Below are positions 29,006-38,936 of a DNA stretch of 39,845 nt, piece by piece. The translations under genes and the position numbers were made by a program. Under the pieces are notes generated by a model. That model had not been told where the DNA came from. It worked only from the letters and a program-made list of their open reading frames with translations, and ran no database searches. This DNA is from DASRVA01 sp050732935. Its GTDB lineage: Bacteria > Gemmatimonadota > Gemmatimonadetes > JACCXV01 > JAHWKZ01. The stretch spans positions 1 through 39,845 of the forward strand of contig JBOHRW010000206.1 of the NCBI GenBank assembly GCA_050732935.1, in the 5' to 3' direction. Each line of letters begins with the position of its first letter. Within the stretch, counting starts at the first letter, position 1.

Positions 29006-29200
29006 ATGACCTTTGAAAGCGCTCTGCTGGTCCAGGCGCTCGGCGAGTACGCCGGTGAGAGCTCGGTCTCTTCGTCCCAGGTGACGCAGTTCCTGTCCCG
29101 GACCGGAGGGTCGGCCCTCGATTTCCTCGTCAACCACAAGTGGCTGGTCGGCGGGCTCGCCGTGGGGCTCTGGCTGTTCCTGAGGTCGGTCTTCGAATAG
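29006..29200 (+). CDS. Small single-pass membrane protein of unknown function
   Basis: 64 residues, not recognised. A polar N-terminal half (SSVSSSQVTQFLSRTGGSALD) precedes one C-terminal hydrophobic helix (about 45-61, WLVGGLAVGLWLFLRSV). A GAGGGGG purine run lies about ten bases before the ATG. It follows the 28661 gene by 111 bases on the same strand and converges with the HU gene at 29291. It may be tail-anchored. A real gene is likely but not certain. Confidence 0.5.
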   Translation: MTFESALLVQALGEYAGESSVSSSQVTQFLSRTGGSALDFLVNHKWLVGGLAVGLWLFLRSVFE

Positions 29201-29290
29201 GCGAGGAGGGCGGTTGCCCATCGCTGGGCCGCCGCGTGGAAGCCGGGAGCGCCACCACGTCGCGCCCCCGTCCTCCCACGGCTCGTCGTG

Positions 29291-29584
29291 CTACCTGCGA
29301 ACCCGCTCCTTGAGGCCCTTCCCGGCCCGGAAGGTGGGAACGGTCATGGCCGGGATCCTGATCGACGCCCCGGTGCGCGGATTGCGCCCCATCCGCTCCT
29401 TGCGCTTCCGCGTCCCGAAGGTGCCGAAGCCCGTGATCGTGAAGTCGCGTCCGCCGTCCAGCTCGGTCGCGATGATTCCCTGTCTCGGATCCGTCGAGAA
29501 GACGGCGTCGAGCACTTCGTGCGCTTTCGTCTTCGAGATGTCGGTCTTCTTGGCCAGCTTGGCGGCAAAGTCGTCCTTGGTCAT
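29291..29584 (-). CDS. HU/IHF-family DNA-binding protein (copy 1)
   Basis: 97 residues. The HU fold is clear: MTKDDFAAKLAKKTDISKTKA helices, FTITGFGTFGTRKRKER strands, and the DNA-binding arm GRNPRTGASIRIPAMTVPTFRAGKGLK. It is more divergent than the HU gene at 29940, especially around STDPRQGIIATELDGG, so the two probably differ in partner or timing. A GAAAGGGG purine run precedes the ATG. Dimeric nucleoid protein, bends DNA in the cytoplasm. The 217 bases between it and the tRNA hold no clear promoter. Confidence 0.92.
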   Translation of the reverse strand: MTKDDFAAKLAKKTDISKTKAHEVLDAVFSTDPRQGIIATELDGGRDFTITGFGTFGTRKRKERMGRNPRTGASIRIPAMTVPTFRAGKGLKERVRR

Positions 29585-29801
29585 TCCCGACCCCTTTCTT
29601 GGAGCCTTGCCCCGCAGCGGCCGGCGGCCGCGTTCCCCGGGGCTTCACGGTAGAAAAGCCTGAGTGCGATGTTGGGACCCGGTTGCGCGGCCCGTCGCGC
29701 TTGCCACGACGACGCCCGGACCACGGGCCTCCCCAATCTGGCTCTGGGGGCGGCCTCCGACAAGTCCAGTCGCGGTGCGGGTTCCGGGAGATGCCATAAA
29801 T

Positions 29802-29878
29802 TGGTGCGCCCGAGAGGATTCGAACCTCTGACCTACAGCTCCGGAGGCTGCCGCTCTATCCAGCTGAGCTACGGGCGC
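29802..29878 (-). tRNA. tRNA-Arg (anticodon CCG), CCA encoded
   Basis: Full cloverleaf on the minus strand from 29878. Acceptor GCGCCCG / CGGGCGC, D arm GCTC / GAGC, anticodon stem GCAGC / GCTGT (one G-U pair) with loop CTCCGGA, anticodon CCG reading CGG, T arm AGAGG-TTCGAAT-CCTCT, discriminator A, then encoded CCA. It sits between two HU genes and 61 bases after the stop of the upstream one, so co-transcription with that HU gene is possible. Confidence 0.97.
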
Positions 29879-29939
29879 GCGTGGCGGAATATCAAAATGA
29901 AATGTAGCTGTCGTGCACCGCCTCGACTAGCAGCCCCCG

Positions 29940-30227
29940 CTAGACCGTCTGCCCCTCCATCACCAGCTCCTTGAGCTCCTTCGACGGCTTGAAGGTCGGG
30001 ACCGTCCGGCCAGGGACGTGGACGGCTTCGCCGGTGCGTGGGTTGCGCGCCTTGCGGGGCCGGCGGCGCTTGACCTTGAACGAGCCGAAGCCACGGATCT
30101 CGATGTTCTGCTCTCGGGCGAGGGCCTGCTTGACGGCCTCCAGAAAGCCGTCGACCACGACGGCGGTGTCCTTCTTTGTGAGTCCGGTCGCTTCCGCGAT
30201 CTGCTCGACCAGATCCGCTTTGGTCAT
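29940..30227 (-). CDS. HU/IHF-family DNA-binding protein (copy 2)
   Basis: 95 residues, classic HU: MTKADLVEQIAEATGLTKKDTA, IEIRGFGSFKVKRRRPR and the arm RNPRTGEAVHVPGRTVPTFKPSKELK. The helical start and length match HU or IHF; the sequence alone does not separate them. AGGAG lies about nine bases before the ATG, with a good promoter upstream (30297-30324), so it is transcribed independently of carB. Confidence 0.95.
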   Translation of the reverse strand: MTKADLVEQIAEATGLTKKDTAVVVDGFLEAVKQALAREQNIEIRGFGSFKVKRRRPRKARNPRTGEAVHVPGRTVPTFKPSKELKELVMEGQTV

Positions 30228-30296
30228 TCGTTCTCTCTCCTGTAAGGGCGCCGCCGCTCGAAAAAGCGCGGTTGTTCGTCTGTCGAAGCGGGCCTT

Positions 30297-30320
30297 AAGA
30301 TACGATGGCGCAAGGACTTG

Positions 30321-30324
<4 letters not shown>
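30297..30324 (-). promoter_or_regulatory. Promoter of the HU gene at 29940-30227
   Basis: Minus strand -35 TTGACA (30324-30319), 16-base spacer, -10 TATCTT (30302-30297). The -35 overlaps the last codons and stop of carB. About 70 bases upstream of the HU start. Confidence 0.75.
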
Positions 30325-33545
<3,221 letters not shown>

Positions 33546-34667
33546 CTACGCGCGCTCCCGCATCGCCGCGACGAAGGTCCGGAGGTGGTGGAGCGCGTCG
33601 TGCGGCCCCGGCGCCGCCTCGGGATGGTACTGGACGGCGAAGAGCGGCCGGTCCCGGTGGGCGAAACCTTCGACCGTGCCGTCGTACAGGTTGACGTGGG
33701 TGACCTCGAGCCCGGGAGCGCCGGCCAGTACGCGGTGCTCGCCGTCCTTGTCCTCGCGGACGGAGAAGCCGTGGTTGTGGCTGGTGATGTCGATCTCCCC
33801 CGTCCGCACGTCCTGCACGGGATGGTTCCCGCCGTGGTGGCCGAACTTGAGCTTGTAGGTCTCCCCGCCATGGGCCAGCGCCAGGAGCTGGTGGCCCAGG
33901 CAGATCCCGAACGTGGGGAGCTCGGGAGCCCGCTCGGCGAGCTCGCCGAGGGTCCGGATGGCGCCCCGGACGGCGGCCGGGTCGCCGGGACCGTTGGAGA
34001 TGAAGACGCCGTCCGGGTGGGCGGCGAGCACTTCCTCCGCCGACGCCTGGCCGGGAAGCCGGACGACCCGGCAGCCCTCGGCCGCCAGGCGGCGCACGAT
34101 GTTCTGCTTCATCCCGAGGTCGAGAGCGGCCACGACGAGCCTCCCGCTCCCCTCCTCGTAGGCCGTGGCCGGCATGACCCCGGTGGCCAGGTCGAGGCCC
34201 TCCATGACCGGGATCGAGCGCGCGCGCGCCACCGCCTCGTCCACCCTTTCGATCTCGCTCGTGACGACCCCCCGCAGGGCGCCCCGGTCACGCAGGTGCA
34301 GGGTGAGCGCGCGGGTGTCGATGCCGTCCACGGCGACGACCCCGTGCCGCTCCAGATACTCCGCCAGGCTCTCGACGGCCTGCCAGTTCGAGGGCTCGCG
34401 GACGCCCGTCCGCATCACGAAGCCGGCCACCTGCGGTCGCGGCGACTCCCCGTCGTCAGCGGTGATCCCGTAGTTGCCGACCAGCGGATACGTCATCACC
34501 ACGATCTGCCGCGCATAGGAGGGGTCGGTGAGAACCTCCTGATAGCCCGACATGCAGGTGTTGAACACGAACTCGCCGGTGGCGGTGCCGGTGGCTCCCG
34601 CCAGGCGGCCGCGGGCGTGCCAGCCGTCCTCGAGGGCGATCAGCGCCGGACCTTGACCCGGCTTCAC
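33546..34667 (-). CDS. carA: Carbamoyl-phosphate synthase small subunit (CarA)
   Basis: Glutamine amidotransferase that supplies ammonia to CarB. 373 residues. The N-terminal CPSase domain contains GEFVFNTCMSGYQEVLTDPSY. The class I glutaminase domain has the nucleophile in FGICLGHQLLA, then HGGNHPV, SHNHGF and the catalytic His/Glu in VQYHPEAAPGPHD. The start used is the GTG at 34667, which overlaps the TGA of a short upstream leader frame as GTGA; a TTG at 34673 is in frame but lies in the terminator's T-tract. Only five bases separate that terminator from the GTG, so carA must be transcribed through it. Confidence 0.97.
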   Translation of the reverse strand: MKPGQGPALIALEDGWHARGRLAGATGTATGEFVFNTCMSGYQEVLTDPSYARQIVVMTYPLVGNYGITADDGESPRPQVAGFVMRTGVREPSNWQAVESLAEYLERHGVVAVDGIDTRALTLHLRDRGALRGVVTSEIERVDEAVARARSIPVMEGLDLATGVMPATAYEEGSGRLVVAALDLGMKQNIVRRLAAEGCRVVRLPGQASAEEVLAAHPDGVFISNGPGDPAAVRGAIRTLGELAERAPELPTFGICLGHQLLALAHGGETYKLKFGHHGGNHPVQDVRTGEIDITSHNHGFSVREDKDGEHRVLAGAPGLEVTHVNLYDGTVEGFAHRDRPLFAVQYHPEAAPGPHDALHHLRTFVAAMRERA

Positions 34668-34729
34668 GGGCAAAAAAAAGTCTCCGCCGGGCGGAGACGG
34701 GCAAACGTAGGGCGGGATGCGATGCTCAT
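34664..34729 (-). CDS. Putative carAB leader peptide
   Basis: 21-codon frame starting MSIASRPTFARL and ending ETFFCP, from ATG 34729 to TGA 34664. AGGA lies seven bases before the ATG. The frame reads through both arms of the terminator stem and its T8 tract (Phe-Phe codons), and its stop overlaps the carA GTG as GTGA. This arrangement fits translation-coupled attenuation: a ribosome close behind RNA polymerase would keep the terminator from folding and then restart on carA. A 5-bp hairpin (34741-34756) just upstream touches the ribosome site and could be a pause or control element. The function is inferred; no protein family is involved. Confidence 0.65.
   Translation of the reverse strand: MSIASRPTFARLRPAETFFCP
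34672..34698 (-). terminator. Intrinsic terminator/attenuator in the carAB leader
   Basis: Minus strand GTCTCCGC-CCG-GCGGAGAC: perfect 8-bp stem, 3-base loop, followed at once by eight Ts (34679-34672). It ends five bases before the carA start, leaving no room for a promoter in between, and lies inside a translatable leader frame. It therefore probably acts as an attenuator; it may also end the plsC transcript. Confidence 0.85.
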
Positions 34730-34783
34730 GCGCGCGTCCTTCCGGGCCTCACCGGACCACGAATTAAAGGAAGCCCAAGGAAG

Positions 34784-35512
34784 CTACCCGCGATGGACGG
34801 AGGCGGCAACCGGCGCCTCCAGGAGGCTCTCGATCGCGGCGCGCACCTCGGTCATCAGCGCGTCGCGGCCGCCCGCGCCGCGGCCGGCGGTCGGAATCGG
34901 CCGCCCCAGACGGACGAGGATGGACCCCCTACCCACCCGTAGCGAACCCTTCGACATGATGCGCTCGCTCCCCTGGATCGCCACCGGCACGACCGGCACG
35001 CCCGCCTGGAGCGCCAGGACGAAGCCCCCTTTCTTGAACGACAGGAGGCCGCCGCCGGACCCCCGCGTCCCCTCCGGGAAGACGAGGACGCTGATCCCGT
35101 CGCGAACCCGGCGGGCCGCCTCGTTCAGGCTCTCGATGGCGCTCTCCCGGTCCATGCGATCGATGGGGACGAAGCCGCACATCCACATCGCCCAGCCGAA
35201 GATCGGGATGTAGAAGAGCTCGCGCTTGGCGACCATCCGCAGCGAATGCCGGGTGGCCAGGAAGAGCGCGAAGATATCGAACACCGATCGGTGGTTCGAC
35301 ATGAACAGGTAGGGGCGATCGGGCAGGAGCTCTGTTTCACGCTCGATCGTGAGCGGGATCGATAGGCCGCCCAGGATCATGCCCGACCAGATCCGGGCGA
35401 AGCGCAGGTACAGCTCGCCGCGCGGGCTGAACGGCCAGGTCAGGATGCCGAGCGTGGACCAGAACAGGGTCAGCGTCACCCCCATGGTCCACGCGTAGGC
35501 GGTGCGGAGCAC
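34784..35512 (-). CDS. plsC: 1-acyl-sn-glycerol-3-phosphate acyltransferase (PlsC family)
   Basis: Acylates lysophosphatidic acid to phosphatidic acid at the inner membrane in phospholipid synthesis. 242 residues from the GTG at 35512. One N-terminal helix (about 8-27); the catalytic HxxxxD is NHRSVFD (His74, Asp79), and the substrate motif FPEGTR is at about 145-150. Later VPVVPVAIQGSE is typical of the family. It starts five bases after the upstream BamE-like stop, so the two are co-transcribed. Its stop lies about 85 bases before the carAB attenuator. Confidence 0.93.
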   Translation of the reverse strand: MLRTAYAWTMGVTLTLFWSTLGILTWPFSPRGELYLRFARIWSGMILGGLSIPLTIERETELLPDRPYLFMSNHRSVFDIFALFLATRHSLRMVAKRELFYIPIFGWAMWMCGFVPIDRMDRESAIESLNEAARRVRDGISVLVFPEGTRGSGGGLLSFKKGGFVLALQAGVPVVPVAIQGSERIMSKGSLRVGRGSILVRLGRPIPTAGRGAGGRDALMTEVRAAIESLLEAPVAASVHRG

Positions 35513-35517
35513 GTTCC

Positions 35518-35841
35518 CTACTGCGGCGACGCGTCGCTGATCTCGACGATCTTCCCGTCGTCGCCGAAGATGATCATGGCCTTGGCCGCGATGCGACCCT
35601 GCGCATCGTAGTTGTAGTAGGTCCAACGCTCCAGGCCGCCGTCCATGGTGACCCGGATCCGCGGCTCGCCCAGCAGGTTGCGCACCTCGTCCCGGGACAT
35701 CCCAGGCTGCAAGGCGGTCACCGCCGTCCGCTGGGCGGCGGCGCTGTCGACTGCGGCGGCGTCGCCCTCGGGCGCGTCGCCCCCACCGCAGGCGGTTAGC
35801 AGCGCGGCCAGCAGGCATGTGACCGGGACACGCATCTTCAT
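35518..35841 (-). CDS. SmpA/OmlA (BamE-like) outer-membrane lipoprotein
   Basis: 107 residues from the ATG at 35841, chosen because AGGA sits five bases upstream; an upstream ATG at 35859 lacks such a site. The signal peptide ends in a lipobox LLTAC (Cys18), followed by an Ala/Asp-rich linker and a small domain with LQPGMSRDEVRNLLGEPRIR and RWTYYNYD, the pattern of SmpA/OmlA and BamE proteins. BamE is an accessory of the outer-membrane protein assembly complex. Whether this copy serves that role is inference. Transcribed with plsC. Confidence 0.8.
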   Translation of the reverse strand: MKMRVPVTCLLAALLTACGGGDAPEGDAAAVDSAAAQRTAVTALQPGMSRDEVRNLLGEPRIRVTMDGGLERWTYYNYDAQGRIAAKAMIIFGDDGKIVEISDASPQ

Positions 35842-36167
35842 CGTCTTCCTCTCGTGCATGTGATCGAATCGGGCGATGAGATTGTCTGTGAGGAAGTTAC
35901 AAAGAGGGTGGAGGGAGGGCTAGGCCGATGGGCTCAAAGGAGGGTGGTGCGGACGTGGTTTCGGTACAGAAGGGCGGCCTGCTCGGGCAGCCTGAAGCGG
36001 CCGCTGGAGATCTCGGCAGGAATCTCGTTTCCGGGGTCCGGCGTCCATTATCCCGCTGCAGCAAATAGACTCTCCATTCTACCTCGCTGAACCGGGGGCT
36101 ATCAGCTTTCCCGTCCAGACAGGAGGCCGTCGGTTCGCTCTAGCGCTGTGAGGGATAGGGAGCTTGG
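35842..36167. other. Gene-poor, lower-GC stretch with possible coding remnants
   Basis: No gene can be supported here. Base composition is less GC-rich than the neighbours. On the minus strand one frame (about 36040-35938) reads PDPGNEIPAEISSGRF and continues to a stop, protein-like but with no start codon, no ribosome site and no family I recognise. A plus-strand frame at 35854-36090 is open but has no recognisable features. Read with the broken gene next to it, this is probably decaying or imported DNA. Confidence 0.4.
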
Positions 36168-36744
36168 TCAGTTTACCAAAACAGAGCCGGCTAAGTTGAA
36201 CTCCAAGTCCGCGACGATGGTACTCCCATGAGTACCCGGCGGGTAGTCTGCCACAATGTATCGGTCCCCCAACAGGAAGAAGGCCGCGGTCGTCGGATAT
36301 CCCAACCCTATGCCGTCCCATATTTGCTGACAGATGGAATCGTCTGTAATCAGTTGGAGCTGGCTAGGATCGGCCAATGCGAGGCCGACCTCGTTCTTCC
36401 ACTCCACAACAACCGGGCTCGGATCGATCAGGAGGTTCTCGAGAGCCGTTCTCATTTCTCCTGCTGGATCGGCGTTACACACTACTATCGGGACAGGGAA
36501 CGTCGTTGCGCAAGCTTCATTCGACGGCCCCGATGAGCCTGCGGCATTGAAGGGCAGAAACTCGATAGCAGTACTCGGCTTCGGCAGGAAGCGGAGGGCT
36601 CTGGTCGTAATACACAGTAAGATTCGCCTCCACGGTCGCGATCTCCTCCCATGCGCCACCGTGTGAAGCAGGAGCTTGCACAAGAAGCATGGTATCCGAC
36701 CCGGGGCCGGAGGTGTCAACCCCTGCAACAGTCCTGGATCCTCC
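36168..36744 (-). pseudogene. Broken fibronectin type III-domain gene (single-base frameshift, 5' truncated)
   Basis: Minus strand. One frame, with ATG at 36690 and open back to 36744, gives GSDTMLLVQ, then GGAWEEIATVEAN and AEYCYRVSA, the second half of an Fn3 domain. At a GGG run (36552-36554) the domain continues in another frame as FNAAGSSGPSNEACATT. Dropping one base restores a normal Fn3 sequence. The second frame runs to the stop at 36168 with LQLITDDSICQQIWDGI and FFLLGDRYIVAD, a Cys-plus-GDRY pattern I do not know by name. The first half of the Fn3 domain is missing. GC is about 50-60 percent by eye, below both neighbours. A real indel in a gene remnant is most likely; a sequencing error is possible. 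Confidence 0.7.
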
Positions 36745-38868
36745 CTAGTTCCGGAACCGCCAGTTGATGCCGAAGTAACCCTCCCTCCCCGGCAGGAAGA
36801 ACGACTCCTGGGTCCGGTAGAGCTGCCCGCCCAGGTTCTTGAACGAGACGAAGATGGTGAAGTTGATGATCGTCCCCTGCAGGAGGATGTCGGTAGCCAG
36901 GAAGGACGCCAGGGGCTCGCCGTCGATCGCGACGCGCTCCCCGGTGTAGCGACCGGTCAGGCGAGCTTCCACGAGCAGGTCGCGGCTGGGAAAGAAACGC
37001 TCCGCGTAGCGGAGCTGGCCCAGGATCTGGGTGCGCGGGACGTAGGGAAGCTGGTCCCCCGTCCGGTCGTCCTCGACCGCCATCCGACGGGCGACGACGC
37101 GGCCGTGGACGTCCCAGGGCAACGGGACCTCGATCTCCCCCTCGATCCCCGAGGTCGAGAGCTCCAGGACATCGAAGGAGTTGAAGCCAACGTCGCCGAG
37201 CCGGATCCCTGGCGCCGTCCGGTCGAAAGCCAGCCAGACGGTGGGCGGCAGCCAAACGAAGGCGCCGTCGACGCCCCCGGACCAGGCGCGGCCGGCGACC
37301 CGCCATCCATCACCGCTCCAGCCGGCCTCCAAGCGCGCGTCCCTCACCGTCTCCAGCGCGCCGGGCTCGGCGGGGCGTCCCGGGTGGACCTCGCCGAGGT
37401 CGTCGGCGATCTGACGCAGGAGAGACTGCTCCAGGAAATCCGGCGGTCGCTGGGCCCGACCCGCCGAGACTCGAACGGTGAGGCCTTCCAGGGGCTCTCC
37501 CGACGCGGTCGCCTGCCACGACGTCCCGCCCTCGGCCCAGTCCGCGTGATCGAGATGCCGGGCCACGACGTGCGCGGCGAGCCGGCCGTCCGCCGCCAGG
37601 AACCCCGCACCTCCTCCCAGCTCGAGCGTCGTACGCGGATTCTCGAGCCCGTTCCCGCCCTCCTCCGGCTGGAGAAGGTTCTCCCCCTCCGAGCCCTGGA
37701 ACACGATGTGGGCCGACTCGGCCTCCTCCTCCCCGCGCGCGCCCGTCCCCCAGACCCGGAGCGGTCCGCCCGTGAAGCCCAGATCGAAACGAGCGCCGCT
37801 GCGCTCGCCGCTGCCGACCAGTCCCAACACCTCGTCGAAATCGAAGTTCTCGTCGATGTCGAGTCGGGTCTGGAAGTAATGGGCCCGCGCATCGAGCGGG
37901 CCCCAGGAGCCGACATACGACAGGTGCCAGGTGGACCGGTCCTGGTCCTGCGCGCCGGCCAGGGCGAACCGGTTCTCCTCCCCGGAGAACCCGTCGCCGA
38001 ACCGCGCCACCTCGAGACGATGGGCGAGACCCGGCTGAAAGCCCGCCTTGATGACGGTCTGGTTGCGGGTGAAGTCCCCCGACCCCAGAAAACCGTCCGT
38101 GGCGTCGAAATTCGCGCCCACAAAGACATCGCCGCGCCAGCCGAGGGGACGACCGAAGCGGCCGCTGAAGGCCTCCGTGTCGAAGGACCCGACCGAGAAC
38201 GCCAGGAGCGATCGCGCGGTCGGGGCGACGCTCCGGCGGGTCGTGATCGAGAGGACGCCCGCCGTGCCTCGTCCGCCCCAGGCGGCGACCTGGGGACCCG
38301 GATACCACTCGACGCGGGCGATGGCCTGGAGGGGAATCTGCCGCAGGTCCCAGGCAGCCGTGAGGGGATCGCCGATGGGGACGCCGTCCACGAACACCTC
38401 GACACCGGAAAGGGTGCCCGCAGGGGAGCCCAGGTAGGCGTTCACGCCTCCGCCACCCAGGTCGAGGCCCCAGACGGGGAACTCGCTCTCGATCACGTCG
38501 AGCAGGCTGAACGCTCCCCGACCCACCAGCTCTTCCCCATCCAGCCTCCAGGCCGGGCGCGCCCCGGGTCGCCGGGCGACGTAGGGGTCGATGACGCTGT
38601 CCGGGTAGATCTCGGGGAGCTGGGAGAAATGGGGGATCAGGGTATCGGCGGGAGACAGCGTATCCCCGAGAAGCGTGATCCGGGGATCCACCACGGGAAC
38701 GGGAAACGCCCCCTCCGGCGCCCCGCCGAGGCTGTCCTCGACGGCCGCGCTGTCCGCGAGGGCGGCGCTGTCCGCGGGAGCGGCGTCCTGGGCCTCGCCG
38801 CGGACGGGAAACGCGAACGAACAGGCCAGCGCGACTGCCAGGGGAACGAAAAGGCGGGGCCGATGCAT
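36745..38868 (-). CDS. TonB-dependent receptor-like outer-membrane protein
   Basis: 707 residues. A signal peptide (about 1-27) and an Ala/Asp/Ser-rich stretch (about 28-50) precede a plug domain (about 100-210) with LLDVIESEFPVWGLDLGG, VEVFVDGVPIGDP, IARVEWYPGP and WGGRGTAGVLSITTRR. A long beta-barrel follows, ending in FGINWRFRN. No convincing TonB box is seen. The substrate is unknown; vitamin, metal chelate or sugar are all possible. It starts 68 bases after the BtuB-like receptor gene and is probably in the same transcript. The frame immediately past its TAG continues, in the same register, into the Fn3 remnant. Confidence 0.85.
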   Translation of the reverse strand: MHRPRLFVPLAVALACSFAFPVRGEAQDAAPADSAALADSAAVEDSLGGAPEGAFPVPVVDPRITLLGDTLSPADTLIPHFSQLPEIYPDSVIDPYVARRPGARPAWRLDGEELVGRGAFSLLDVIESEFPVWGLDLGGGGVNAYLGSPAGTLSGVEVFVDGVPIGDPLTAAWDLRQIPLQAIARVEWYPGPQVAAWGGRGTAGVLSITTRRSVAPTARSLLAFSVGSFDTEAFSGRFGRPLGWRGDVFVGANFDATDGFLGSGDFTRNQTVIKAGFQPGLAHRLEVARFGDGFSGEENRFALAGAQDQDRSTWHLSYVGSWGPLDARAHYFQTRLDIDENFDFDEVLGLVGSGERSGARFDLGFTGGPLRVWGTGARGEEEAESAHIVFQGSEGENLLQPEEGGNGLENPRTTLELGGGAGFLAADGRLAAHVVARHLDHADWAEGGTSWQATASGEPLEGLTVRVSAGRAQRPPDFLEQSLLRQIADDLGEVHPGRPAEPGALETVRDARLEAGWSGDGWRVAGRAWSGGVDGAFVWLPPTVWLAFDRTAPGIRLGDVGFNSFDVLELSTSGIEGEIEVPLPWDVHGRVVARRMAVEDDRTGDQLPYVPRTQILGQLRYAERFFPSRDLLVEARLTGRYTGERVAIDGEPLASFLATDILLQGTIINFTIFVSFKNLGGQLYRTQESFFLPGREGYFGINWRFRN

Positions 38869-38936
38869 CGGGGCGCGCAAGTTAGGAGCGGCCGGGAGAC
38901 GCCGCCAGCCGTGGCGACCCCGGGCGCGGACGCCCC

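Noticed and set aside
29209..29233. Imperfect hairpin (GGCGG..GCCC / GGGC..CGCC) between the small plus-strand gene and HU
   Set aside because: It could be a shared terminator for convergent genes, but it has a bulge and no T-run on either strand.
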